Source: DATMER01 sp034667225
GTDB taxonomy: Bacteria > Acidobacteriota > Thermoanaerobaculia > Multivoradales > UBA5704
Length of the DNA: 64,000 bases
Reading direction: 5' to 3'
NCBI GenBank assembly: GCA_034667225.1
Contig: JAXDKG010000045.1
Location: 62,001-126,000, forward strand
Shown here: positions 48,246 to 58,134 of the stretch, one piece after another
Position numbering within the stretch: position 1 is the first letter of the stretch
How the letters are laid out: the number at the start of each line of letters is the position of its first letter
Notes under the pieces: model-generated
Told to the model about the DNA's origin: nothing
Seen by the model: only the letters and a program-made list of their open reading frames with translations
Databases searched by the model: none
Position numbers and translations under genes: made by a program

Positions 48246-50493
48246 GGCGAAGCTCCTCCGGGACACGCTCGGCTAGCGCGGATACGTACTCGGCGTCGAA
48301 GGTGCGGCCCGGGCTTCGCAGGGCGATCTCGACCCAGGTGTAGACCAGCAGCAGGGGGATGAAGCGGTGGTCGATGCCGAGCTGGTCGCAATACCTGGTT
48401 ACCTGCCGGCGGGACGCCGGCGCTCCCAGGGAAAAGGCACGGAGTCTTGCCTCTGGAGTCGCGGCTCCGGCGGCGAGCTCGTCCCAGTGGCTTACGAAGT
48501 GGAGGAGGTCGCAGAGGGCAAGACCGGGCTGCGCTCCTTCCCAGTCCAGGACGCTCAGGCGTCCCCCCCAGGCCCTCAGCAGATTCCAGGGGGTGAAGTC
48601 CCGATGGCGCCAGACGATTGGAAAGGGTATGCCGTTCAGCTCCCGCGAACGGGCGAGGGCGAGATCGAAGAGCGCCTTCTCCGCTGGCGTAGAACTGAAC
48701 GCGGCGAACGCTTCGGCGATCTCCCGTCCATCCCAGGGCTCGCGGCGCAGCGTGGTCTGGAGATGGAACCGGGTCAGCCACTCGGAGGCCAGGTACAGGT
48801 CGCTTTCCCTTCCGCCGGTGAGGATCATCGAGCGCCCCGGCGCGTAGCTCTCGACGCTGGCTATGACCTCGCCGTAGCGCTCCGTTCCCCGCGGCTCAGG
48901 GAGGGCGCGGGCGGTTTCTGCATCCAGAAGGCTTCGGATCTGCGTCAGCGTGTCCTGCTCCCGCGCCGTCTTCTCGTTGAAGGCGGGATCGCGTGGCACC
49001 TTGATTACCCTGTCCAGCGGGAAGGGGAGAAGGATCACGCGCTCGACCCCATGGGTGAGGAGCACCGGCCGGGACACATCCTCGACTGGACCGGCCACGG
49101 CCGTGATCGCGAAGAACCGGGTCATGAGGGCGCCGCGCATCGCAGGCATAGCCGTCCCGATCACCCGCTCCCTGAGCGTCCGGGTGGGGTAATGGGTGCG
49201 GCCGAACCAGCCGAGGGCTGCGGTCGGCACATAGGCCTCGTGCCGCTCGAAGCTCGGCCACACGGCCCATACACCGGCTACGTTCAGTCCACAGGCGCGC
49301 AGCCGTGCGATCGCCCGGCCGGGCACGGCCCAGGGAGAGCGCAGCGACCGGCGCTCGTCCGACTCCCAGTAGAGCCACCCGCCCGGAGCCAGGCAGCGCG
49401 CCGCCTCGGCCGGGGAGACATTCGCCCCTTGCAGCACGGCAACCGCGTCAGCGTTCTCCTCCAAGGCCTCGCTAACCCGCTCGGCGATCCCCTGAAGCTG
49501 CTCCGCCATCCCGGAAGACCCACCCAACAGCACAAGGTGGCGAAACTTCCTCTGAGGCAGCAAGAACCGCCAGTCCGTAGTCGTCCTTGCTGTCCTTGGA
49601 GTCCTTTCCCCCAACATCCGCCGCCACACCTCGACATCCCCCGCAAGCCGCTCCCGCCGTTCGGGATAGCGCCATGACTTCCATCGATCGCGGGCGATCC
49701 GCTCCAACATCACGGCCTTCACCACCCGCCGCAGCCGGGGCAGCCGCTCGGGGTAGTGCTGGAGGTAGAACTGCTCCAGGCTGACGAAGAGCCGCTCGGC
49801 CATGGCGTGGCGGTCCTGCTCCGTGCTCGCCCCCTCGACGTGCACGACCGTCGCCTCCGGCGTGTAGTGGATCTCCCAGCCGGCGCCGTGCAGGCGATAG
49901 CAGAGGTCCAGCTCCTCGGCGTACATGAAATAGCTCTCGTCGAAGCCGCCGACGGCGGCGAACGCCTCGCGCCGGATCGCCAGCGCCGCACCCTTGACCC
50001 AGTGGCCGTTTCGCGAAGGGGTACCGCGCCAGGTCGGCCGGAAGCGCGGTAATGCGCGCGCGGGCCGGTTGAGCCATGTGTTGAGCACCAGCACGTTGAA
50101 CGGCGTGAGATAGGGAAAGCAGGAGGATTGCAGCGTGCCGTCCGGGTTGAGCAGGCGGGGGCCGGCGATGGCTGCGCGTGGATGACGATCGAGCCAGGCG
50201 GCGAGCTGCGCCGGCGCTCCGCGGTCCAGAAACGTGTCGCTGTTGAGCAGCAGGACGTAGGGCGCGGTGCAGGCCGCGATGCCCTGGTTTGCGCCCCCGC
50301 CGTAGCCGGGGTTGTGCCGGTTGGCGATCAAGCGCACCTCGGGGAACTCGGATTGGACCATCTCGGGGCTGCCGTCCGTGGAGGCGTTGTCCACCACGAC
50401 CACCTCCGGCAGGCCCTCGCCGCGGATCGACTCCAGGCAGGAACGCAGGAGGTCGCGGGTGTTGTAGTTGACGACGACCGCCGCGATCTCCAT
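48235..50493 (-). CDS. three-domain fusion: GT2 glycosyltransferase, methyltransferase-like, aminoglycoside-phosphotransferase-like kinase
   Basis: 752 residues from ATG 50493. Residues ~1-300 are a GT2 (VVVDNASTDGSPEMVQSEFP, LLLNSDTFLDRGA, YAEELDLCYRLHGAGW). About 325-480 resembles a degenerate Rossmann methyltransferase-like region (HLVLLGGSSGMAEQL, ARCLAPGGWLYWES). About 525-752 is a kinase-like APH/choline-kinase fold with the Brenner motif WRHRDFTPWNLL and metal site VLDWEGAQPG. It may transfer a sugar and a phosphate in one chain; similar triple fusions are unfamiliar to me. A 31-bp GC palindrome lies within the kinase part (SLGAPASRRQVTR). The gene lies 2 nt after the preceding GT2. 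Confidence 0.8.
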   Translation of the reverse strand: MEIAAVVVNYNTRDLLRSCLESIRGEGLPEVVVVDNASTDGSPEMVQSEFPEVRLIANRHNPGYGGGANQGIAACTAPYVLLLNSDTFLDRGAPAQLAAWLDRHPRAAIAGPRLLNPDGTLQSSCFPYLTPFNVLVLNTWLNRPARALPRFRPTWRGTPSRNGHWVKGAALAIRREAFAAVGGFDESYFMYAEELDLCYRLHGAGWEIHYTPEATVVHVEGASTEQDRHAMAERLFVSLEQFYLQHYPERLPRLRRVVKAVMLERIARDRWKSWRYPERRERLAGDVEVWRRMLGERTPRTARTTTDWRFLLPQRKFRHLVLLGGSSGMAEQLQGIAERVSEALEENADAVAVLQGANVSPAEAARCLAPGGWLYWESDERRSLRSPWAVPGRAIARLRACGLNVAGVWAVWPSFERHEAYVPTAALGWFGRTHYPTRTLRERVIGTAMPAMRGALMTRFFAITAVAGPVEDVSRPVLLTHGVERVILLPFPLDRVIKVPRDPAFNEKTAREQDTLTQIRSLLDAETARALPEPRGTERYGEVIASVESYAPGRSMILTGGRESDLYLASEWLTRFHLQTTLRREPWDGREIAEAFAAFSSTPAEKALFDLALARSRELNGIPFPIVWRHRDFTPWNLLRAWGGRLSVLDWEGAQPGLALCDLLHFVSHWDELAAGAATPEARLRAFSLGAPASRRQVTRYCDQLGIDHRFIPLLLVYTWVEIALRSPGRTFDAEYVSALAERVPEELRHAA
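48401..48431. repeat. short GC-rich palindrome in coding sequence
   Basis: GCCGGC-GGGAC-GCCGGC with flanking CTCCCAGGG. It is read in frame on the minus strand as LGAPASRRQV. The motif GGGAGCGCCGGCGTCCCGCC is a widespread REP-like sequence in high-GC genomes, so this is probably another inserted palindrome, too short to be certain. Confidence 0.5.
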
Positions 50494-50495
50494 GG

Positions 50496-51395
50496 TCAGT
50501 CGGTCTTGAGCACTCCGCTCCAGATCGCCAGATCCTGGGCGAGCCGGCTCCGGCGCCGGCCGTCCCGCACCAGCCGGAGGCGCAGCGAGTCGCGGACCCA
50601 GCGCAGCCGCATGGCCGTCCGGATCAGGCCGTCCAGCACGGCGGCGCGCATGGGCGGGTAGTGCAGGCGGTAGAAGCGGCGGGCGCTCTCGACCCGCCGC
50701 ACCTCGAACTCCGGCGCCGCCGTGCTCGCGCCGCCGACGTGCATGACGGTCGCGGACGGCGCGTAGTGGACCTCCCAGCCCGTCTGCCAGAGGCGATAAC
50801 AGAGATCCACCTCCTCGCCAAAGAGGAAGAAAGCGGGATCGAAGCCGCCGACCGCCTCGAACGCCTCGCGGCGCAGGGCGAGCGCGGCGCCGAGCACCCA
50901 GGGCGCCGTCCGCGGCTGGTCGTAGGGGCCGTAATGGACCGACCACCCCGATAATCTCCCCAGGCAGCGGCCGAGCACGGTCTTTTCGATCGCCAGCCGC
51001 GCTGTGCCGAGGAAGGCGAAGCAGGAGCGCTGGAGCGTGCCGTCCGGGTTCTCCAGGCGGGGGCCGGCGAGGCCGGCGCGGGGGTGGGATTCGAGGTAGC
51101 CCGCGAGGGCGCGCAGCGCGCCGGGCCGCACCACGACGTCGCTGTTGAGCAGCAGAACGAAGGGCGCCGAGCAGGCCGCGATCCCGCGGTTGGCCGCGGC
51201 GCCGTAGCCGTCGTTCGGGCTCTCCAGGAGCCGGACCTCGGGAAAGGCCCGCCTCACCGCCTCCGCCGTGCCGTCGGTCGAGGCGTTGTCGACGACGATG
51301 ACTTCGGAACCGCGCACCGAGGCGAGCGCGCCGAGCAGCAGCTCGCGGTCGTTGTGGGTCACCAGGACGACGGCGATCTCATGCGGCCCGCGCAC
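50496..51395 (-). CDS. family 2 glycosyltransferase, paralogue of the GT2 domain encoded next
   Basis: 299 residues. GT-A: IAVVLVTHNDRELLLGALAS, VIVVDNASTDGTAEAVRRAF, VLLLNSDVVVRPGAL, FGEEVDLCYRLWQTGW. It shares long identical stretches with the GT2 half of the downstream fusion (VVDNASTDG, GIAAC-AP, HPRA-AGPRL-NPDGTLQ-SCF), so the two arose by tandem duplication. Its start overlaps the GT4 gene by 17 nt. Confidence 0.9.
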   Translation of the reverse strand: MRGPHEIAVVLVTHNDRELLLGALASVRGSEVIVVDNASTDGTAEAVRRAFPEVRLLESPNDGYGAAANRGIAACSAPFVLLLNSDVVVRPGALRALAGYLESHPRAGLAGPRLENPDGTLQRSCFAFLGTARLAIEKTVLGRCLGRLSGWSVHYGPYDQPRTAPWVLGAALALRREAFEAVGGFDPAFFLFGEEVDLCYRLWQTGWEVHYAPSATVMHVGGASTAAPEFEVRRVESARRFYRLHYPPMRAAVLDGLIRTAMRLRWVRDSLRLRLVRDGRRRSRLAQDLAIWSGVLKTD

Positions 51396-52491
51396 CGTCG
51401 ACCTCGCTGTAGAGCTCGCTGACCGAGCGGACGAACGAGAACCACCCGAACCGCTCCAGCGAGTAGGCCCGGCCGGCGGTGCCCAGGCGCGTTGCGAGCT
51501 CGCGGTCAGAGAGCAAGCGGACGATGCCGCGGGCGAGATCGGGCGACCAGAGGCCGGTCAGCAGGGCGCGCTCCTCATTCAGCACGGAGCGGTGTGCCGG
51601 GATGTCTGTCGCCACGATCGCCTTGCCCGCGCTCAGGTAGTCGAAGACCTTGAGCGGCAGGTTGTCGCCGTAGGCCCGGGGGGAGACCACCACGTCGGCC
51701 ATGGCGAGATAGGCGGGGATGCGCTCCCGGGGCTGGCGCTTCACCACGCGCAGCGATCCGGCGCGCACCAGGGCGGCGTGCCCGCGCTCGATGGAGGTGC
51801 CGCCCGATTCCGAGGCGCCCACCAGCACGAAGCTCGCTTCCGGCACCTCGGCCAGCACGTGCGGGATCGCGGCCATCAGCTCGGGCAACCCCTGGTAGGA
51901 CTCGAATGTGCCGGTGTAGAGCACCACCGGCCGCGCGGGTCCGATCCGCAGCTCCTCGCGCAGGGCCGCAGCCTCCGCCGGGCCGGCGAGCGGCAGGGGA
52001 GAGGAGTACTCCCACTCCCGCAGCCGCGCCTTGGGAACCTGCTCGCGGACCAGGCGGGCGAGGCCTGAGCTGCTCACCACGGAATCCGCGCGGTGCAGCA
52101 GCCAGCGCTCGCACCTGCGCAGCGCGGCCTGCATGAAGGGGAGGCGGAAGGCCCTGTGCTGCGCGAGCTGCTCGGGGAGGCTCGACTGCATGTCATAGAT
52201 GACCGGCACGTCGAAATGCCGGCCGAGGAGCACGGCCAGGAAGGCGGACTCCTCCAGGGCGTGCACGCACGCGTACTGGCGGGTCGCCAGCCGCCGCGCC
52301 AGCTCGGGCAGGAGCAGCACGTCGAACATCACCTTGCGCAGGGAAAAGCCGATAGGCACCCGGCGAATCCCGAGCGGGTTCGAGGTCCGCAGGCAGCGCA
52401 CCCCGGGGATATCCACATCGCGCCCGACGGGGTAGGTCAGCAGGTCCACTTCGTAGGAGAGTTGCGACAGCGCTTTGAGCAGCTGGCACAC
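51379..52491 (-). CDS. family 4 glycosyltransferase, first gene of the minus-strand glycan operon
   Basis: 370 residues from the first canonical start (GTG 52491). GT-B fold: KALSQLSYEVDLLTYPVGRD, RPVVLYTGTFESYQGLPELM, ASFVLVGASESGG, YLAMADVVVSPRAYGDNLPL, KVFDYLSAGKAIVATD. The frame stays open upstream and encodes RVLVVAPEPFYEDRGTPIA, which looks like the true family N-terminus, but contains no ATG, GTG or TTG at the right place; CTG 52560 is the best candidate. Retaining glycosyltransferase; sugar unknown. Confidence 0.88.
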   Translation of the reverse strand: MCQLLKALSQLSYEVDLLTYPVGRDVDIPGVRCLRTSNPLGIRRVPIGFSLRKVMFDVLLLPELARRLATRQYACVHALEESAFLAVLLGRHFDVPVIYDMQSSLPEQLAQHRAFRLPFMQAALRRCERWLLHRADSVVSSSGLARLVREQVPKARLREWEYSSPLPLAGPAEAAALREELRIGPARPVVLYTGTFESYQGLPELMAAIPHVLAEVPEASFVLVGASESGGTSIERGHAALVRAGSLRVVKRQPRERIPAYLAMADVVVSPRAYGDNLPLKVFDYLSAGKAIVATDIPAHRSVLNEERALLTGLWSPDLARGIVRLLSDRELATRLGTAGRAYSLERFGWFSFVRSVSELYSEVDGARAA

Positions 52492-52737
52492 GGCGATCGG
52501 CGTCCCACGGTCTTCGTAGAACGGCTCGGGCGCGACAACCAGGACTCTAGAGCCAGTCAGGCGATGCTCTCCACGCGCGGAAAAAGATGATGCGCTGGCT
52601 AAGACTGAGCAGGTTTCGTGCCAGAGGAGCTCCAGGGCGTTCCGGTCGTTTCAGACGCCTCTTATAGAAGAAAGGCTTTGTAAGGCGCTCCCTCGCCGTG
52701 TCAAGGTTCCATTACCCGAGTGCGATAGGATCATGCC
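52492..52737. other. divergent promoter region of the glycan operon and thiC
   Basis: The first ~70 nt carry the N-terminal extension of the GT4 frame described above. The rest holds the thiC promoter; TAGGAT at 52726-52731 is a candidate -10. No other gene or repeat is seen. Confidence 0.45.
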
Positions 52738-52825
52738 GCACGCTAGGGGGGCCGCAAGGCTGAGAGTCCCGTTCGGGGACGACCCTCACGACCTGACCTG
52801 GGTAATGCCAGCGGAGGCAAGCGCA
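52738..52825 (+). promoter_or_regulatory. TPP riboswitch (THI element)
   Basis: The conserved blocks are in order: GGGGG-CCGCAAGGCTGAGA, then GACCCTCACGACCTGA, then CTGGGTAATGCCAGCGGAGG. The CUGAGA loop and the CUGGGUAAUGCCAGCG helix are the diagnostic TPP-binding parts. It ends 3 nt before the thiC start, so it probably controls translation initiation when thiamine pyrophosphate is bound. Confidence 0.96.
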
Positions 52826-52827
52826 AC

Positions 52828-54576
<1,749 letters not shown>

Positions 54577-54583
54577 AAACGCG

Positions 54584-54835
54584 AGGGGCGGCGATTCCCC
54601 CGAATGGGGCGGCGATCGCCCCAAGTGGGGGAGCCTTCCCCCCAATCGGGGCGACGGCCGCCCCATTCGGGGGAGCTTCCGCCCCAACCAGGGGAATCGT
54701 TCCCCCGTTTGGGGCGACGGCTACCCCGTTTGGGGGAATGACTCCCCCGACTGGGGGGATCGTCGCCCCATTTGGGGGGAAGGCTCCCCCAATCGGGGGG
54801 AAGGTCGCCCTTCCTGGGGCGATCGCCGCCCCTTC
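54584..54835. repeat. array of twelve 21-nt GC-arm hairpin units
   Basis: Twelve consecutive units of exactly 21 nt, no indels, each built as GGGG(4-5)-loop-CCCC(4-5) plus a 3-4 nt joint. Examples are TGGGGCGACGGCTACCCCGT and CGGGGCGACGGCCGCCCCAT. Unit starts: 54584, 54605, 54626, 54647, 54668, 54689, 54710, 54731, 54752, 54773, 54794, 54815. Loops and joints vary while the arms stay paired. ORFs with heptad repeats (GATATPF, GGIVAPF) run through on both strands as a consequence of the period. Same period and hairpin design as 18561-18833 but opposite base composition. Confidence 0.92.
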
Positions 54836-54861
54836 GGTTCGAGGCTGGGAAAGGGAGTGAG

Positions 54862-55242
54862 TCAGGAGACCGGATCGGAGTCGGCGACCTTGGCCATCGC
54901 CTCCCGCTCGGCCTTCACATCCTTGAAGCGCCGGCGGCGGGGGTTCATCCCGAATTCCGTGAGCTGCTCGCTGTTGAGTCCGTACTGCGTCTTGGCCCCC
55001 GCGCGGATGCGGCCGGCCACGTTGCGCCCGCGGTTCTGGAGAGCCTCCATGTCGCGGGTGATCTGCTGGCTCCGAGCCTTGAGCTGCAGCCGTTCCTTGT
55101 GGAGGTCCAACACGCTGTTGAGGATGAGCCGGAGTTCGGAGCTGAGATCCTCCGTGAAGTCCATCTCGTCGGGATGGTTTCCAACGCAGGCAAGAAGCTG
55201 GGACCAGTCGAACGTATCGTCCGCGAACGAGTTCTTGGGCAT
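54862..55242 (-). CDS. small helical protein of unknown function
   Basis: 126 residues. A charged N-terminus (FADDTFDWSQLLACVGNHPD) is followed by a long helical, probably coiled-coil segment (ELRLILNSVLDLHKERLQLK, ARSQQITRDMEALQNRGR) and a basic tail (NPRRRRFKDVKAEREAMAK). No signal peptide and no family recognised; the basic tail could bind nucleic acid. Its 3' end lies 26 nt from the 21-nt hairpin array, and it is divergent from the zinc-ribbon gene. Confidence 0.6.
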   Translation of the reverse strand: MPKNSFADDTFDWSQLLACVGNHPDEMDFTEDLSSELRLILNSVLDLHKERLQLKARSQQITRDMEALQNRGRNVAGRIRAGAKTQYGLNSEQLTEFGMNPRRRRFKDVKAEREAMAKVADSDPVS

Positions 55243-55329
55243 TCTGGGTCTCCGGGGGTCTGGACGGAATTCTCTGCAAGAGGGGCTCTCGTGTCAAATG
55301 GCTTTGTCGGCGAGCGTCGTATACATAGA

Positions 55330-56172
55330 ATGGCCCCTGTGGATTCCAGTCCGTGTAATCACTGCGGGAACGCCATTCCCTTACGCTGGGAGCGCTGTCC
55401 TCACTGCGCTCTTCCCGGACTCTTCTCGAACGTCAGGGCTGCTGAAGCCCCGGCAGAGCGAGAGGCCCTCGCTCGGAGATATCGGAAAGCCGTGCGGGTG
55501 GTCGCCAGCCGTGGCGCCGGTGAGAAGGTCAAGCAGTTCGAGGCAGCGGTGGCCGGCTCGAAGGCCGTCATGGCTCGCCCCATGAGGGAACTGGACCGTC
55601 TGATCGCCTCGGACCAGGAACTGATTCCCAGCTACTACGGGCTCTTGGCGGGCCAGGTGCGCCTGCCCCATGGGAACCAATGGGACGGACTGCGCGGAAT
55701 CGCCGACGAGGCCTTGTTCCCCGGATACAAGGAGCACATACGTTTTGCAGCTCTCTCCTTCGACGGGCAGGGCCTGTCCAGCTATGGAGAGTGCTTTTTC
55801 GTCTTGCGTGATGCGATGATCGGCCACCGCGCTTCAGTCTATGAAGAGAACTCTGCGGTTTCTCTGGAGAAGCAGGGCTACAAGCCGCCCCTCGGCCATC
55901 GGGCAACCTGGTCCGAAAGAGCTAAGCTGTGCGTGGCGAAGCTCGCGGATAGGATCAAACCAACGACAACGCGGGATCAGTTCTCGCAGCTTCTCTTACG
56001 TGCAGGAAAATCTTCTAAGACAGATCGTTTCGTCGAAGTCCATGTCTGGGGGCCTATGACGATTCGGACGATCGAGCGTATCCTTGTGAGGAAGCAACTG
56101 CGGCAAGCGTCTCTCAAGGCCTTGCGAGACAGGCTGAAAGCCTTCGGAGTGGAACTGGAGGAGATCGAATGA
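55330..56172 (+). CDS. zinc-ribbon protein with unknown C-terminal domain
   Basis: 280 residues from ATG 55330. Two CxxC pairs (PCNHCG at residues 9-12 and RCPHCA at 23-26) form a zinc ribbon. A helical linker follows, then a ~110-residue domain with FPGYKEHIRFAALSFDGQGL, SSYGECFFVLRDAMIGHRAS and VYEENS. The pattern of YG-x-x-x-x-x-L then hRAS-x-x-EEnS resembles a fold seen in uncharacterised conflict and toxin-like proteins, perhaps ADP-ribosyltransferase-like; this is a weak resemblance. The stop overlaps the sigma-factor fusion gene (ATGA), so the two are co-translated and probably work together. Confidence 0.65.
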   Translation: MAPVDSSPCNHCGNAIPLRWERCPHCALPGLFSNVRAAEAPAEREALARRYRKAVRVVASRGAGEKVKQFEAAVAGSKAVMARPMRELDRLIASDQELIPSYYGLLAGQVRLPHGNQWDGLRGIADEALFPGYKEHIRFAALSFDGQGLSSYGECFFVLRDAMIGHRASVYEENSAVSLEKQGYKPPLGHRATWSERAKLCVAKLADRIKPTTTRDQFSQLLLRAGKSSKTDRFVEVHVWGPMTIRTIERILVRKQLRQASLKALRDRLKAFGVELEEIE

Positions 56173-57467
56173 ACGCGGTTATTTCCGGGCAATCGGGGGT
56201 CGCAGTACTGGTGGATGGCCCTCGGCTGGCCTCGTTGCACGCGGGAAGTGACGCGGCGCCAGTTGATCGCAGCCCAGGCGAACTGCGGTTTCTTCTCGGC
56301 GATGCTCGGGACCTCGAGTTTTTGGAGGACATTACGCCGGAGGAGGTAGGGAGCCGCCTCCAAGTCGCTACCTTAAAGTATGACGCTCTCCATCTCACGC
56401 TCATACTCTTGGACCCCGAACTGTCCCATGATACCCGCAGGACCGCGGCCGAAGAGTTGGACGAACTCTTGACCGATGAGGAGATCGCCCGTTGGGTGGA
56501 GAGCATACTTTATGCTCGTCCGCTGCCGAAAAGCGGAGACCCTGTAGGTGCCCGTTCTGCCTGCACCAGTCGCACAAAACGCACACGAGCGTTTCTGGGA
56601 AAATTGCAATCGCTCCAGTCGGTCATTGCTGAGGTCCACGAAGCTTGGGAAGGAATCCCAACGCACCACTTTGGAACGAATGACGACCGGAAACATGCCC
56701 TATCCATTGCGGTGAAGGAGGGATTGTTCCGGGACCTTGTAGAGATTCGAGCGGCCAGAAAATCGGCGGACGATTTCGTTGCGCAGAGTCTGATGAAGCC
56801 GAGTCTCGAAGAGTTGCCCAACGCCCAGCAAGCTCTCGCGGGGTGGGTCAATGGTTTGCACGACCCGGAAGAGGCTTGGCCTTCTGTTCCAAGTACGGTT
56901 TCTTACGTGGCTGAAGATAGCCCCCAGACCTATTGGAACGACTCTTACCCTTTCATGTATACGCCTGAGGACCTCTTCCGGCGATATCACCGACCTGTGA
57001 TCTCCTTCTTTGCCCATAGGGGATTTTCTGTCGAGGAAAGCCGAGATCTCGCCCAGGAGACGTTCCTTCGGGTCTTTAAAAATTGGGATGGCTTTCGCGG
57101 GGATAGTTCGGTTGAGACTTGGCTCTTCCAGATTGCCGGGAACCTATACAAGAACATGCTCCGGAGCCTGCAGACGCAGAAACGCGACGCGCAAGAGGTT
57201 TCCCTGGAGAACTCGGATGCTGTCGTGGAGTTGGGGGCCCGACAGAGCAACCTGACCGAGGAGGATGTCCAACTGCTACGGATGGCCTTGGAGGATCTGC
57301 CGCCGCAGATGCGGCAGGCGGTGTTCCTACGCGTGGAGGGAGGCTTAAAATATCAGGAGATCGCCGAGACCATGCACGTCTCGATCGAGACAGTGAAAGC
57401 CCACCTGTATCAGGCGAAGCGGCAGCTGCGGGACAGGTTGGCTCACTTTTTTACCGATGAGGACTGA
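56169..57467 (+). CDS. ECF sigma factor with a ~255-residue unknown N-terminal domain
   Basis: 432 residues. The C-terminal ~170 residues are a complete ECF sigma-70: region 2 (YTPEDLFRRYHRPVISFFAH, SRDLAQETFLRVFKNWDGFR, ETWLFQIAGNLY) and region 4 (LRMALEDLPPQMRQAVFLRV, EGGLKYQEIAETMHVSIETV, KAHLYQAKRQLRDRL). The first ~255 residues are unrelated to any sigma extension I know; they start with a beta-rich stretch (ISGQSGVAVLVDGPRLASL) and have a helical segment with EEIARWVESIL. Normal ECF factors are ~190 residues, so this is a fusion in which the extra domain may act as sensor or built-in anti-sigma. Overlaps both neighbours. Confidence 0.8.
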   Translation: MNAVISGQSGVAVLVDGPRLASLHAGSDAAPVDRSPGELRFLLGDARDLEFLEDITPEEVGSRLQVATLKYDALHLTLILLDPELSHDTRRTAAEELDELLTDEEIARWVESILYARPLPKSGDPVGARSACTSRTKRTRAFLGKLQSLQSVIAEVHEAWEGIPTHHFGTNDDRKHALSIAVKEGLFRDLVEIRAARKSADDFVAQSLMKPSLEELPNAQQALAGWVNGLHDPEEAWPSVPSTVSYVAEDSPQTYWNDSYPFMYTPEDLFRRYHRPVISFFAHRGFSVEESRDLAQETFLRVFKNWDGFRGDSSVETWLFQIAGNLYKNMLRSLQTQKRDAQEVSLENSDAVVELGARQSNLTEEDVQLLRMALEDLPPQMRQAVFLRVEGGLKYQEIAETMHVSIETVKAHLYQAKRQLRDRLAHFFTDED

Positions 57468-58047
57468 TCCCGAACAGACCCGAGCCTCGGAGTACCTACG
57501 CCGCGCCGGCACCCAGGCGCCCGTGGCGGACATCCGCCGCAAGGTGGCTGAGACGTTTCGCGAGCTGGATGAGCTGGTGGCCGGCATTCCCGCGGAGACC
57601 GTGCGGGTCCGCCCCCGGCTGGGACGGTGGTGCGTGCAGGAGGTCGTTGACCACCTGATCTTGAGCCACCGGCCGGCGGGAGACGAACTGGCGGACCTCC
57701 TTCAGGGGCGGGTGCCCGAGGGCGAGCCCATCCCGGCCCACCTTCAATCACCCGACGCGATGGAGAAGGAGTGGCCTGCCCTAGTCCGCGAGATGAGCGC
57801 GGTGCATGGGCGGATGGCCTCCCTGGTCGCGGGGGCTCCTGAGGACACCCCTTTGGGGACGCGGGCGCCGGTGGTGATGGTGATCAACGGGATGGAGTGG
57901 ATCGAAGAGCTGGACTGGAAGGCCTACGCCATTGCCTTCCGCGCCCACGCGCTGGGGCATGCCGGGCAGATTCGCGCCATCCTCGAAGAAGCTTCCGGGG
58001 TAAAGAGGCATGCCGGCCCGGTCGATGCCGGGCTTCTTCCAGTATGA
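57457..58047 (+). CDS. DinB-family protein
   Basis: 196 residues, the usual DinB/YfiT four-helix-bundle length. RWCVQEVVDHLILSH and FRAHALGHAGQI contain the histidines (His66-like, and the HxxxH pair) that bind a metal ion in this family. Members include thiol S-transferases such as bacillithiol transferases; the substrate here is unknown. It overlaps the sigma-factor gene by 11 nt, so it is the third gene of that operon. Confidence 0.87.
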   Translation: MRTDPEQTRASEYLRRAGTQAPVADIRRKVAETFRELDELVAGIPAETVRVRPRLGRWCVQEVVDHLILSHRPAGDELADLLQGRVPEGEPIPAHLQSPDAMEKEWPALVREMSAVHGRMASLVAGAPEDTPLGTRAPVVMVINGMEWIEELDWKAYAIAFRAHALGHAGQIRAILEEASGVKRHAGPVDAGLLPV

Positions 58048-58134
58048 TGGCAATAGAGTGTTTAACGAGAGTCTTCGTGGACGGTTCCACGCGTTAAGCG
58101 CTGCCACACAACCCGTAACTGTGAGGAGAATTCA

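Noticed and set aside
48235..49000. Aminoglycoside-resistance phosphotransferase
   Set aside because: The APH-like domain is fused to a glycosyltransferase inside a glycan operon; the fold is shared by many sugar and choline kinases.
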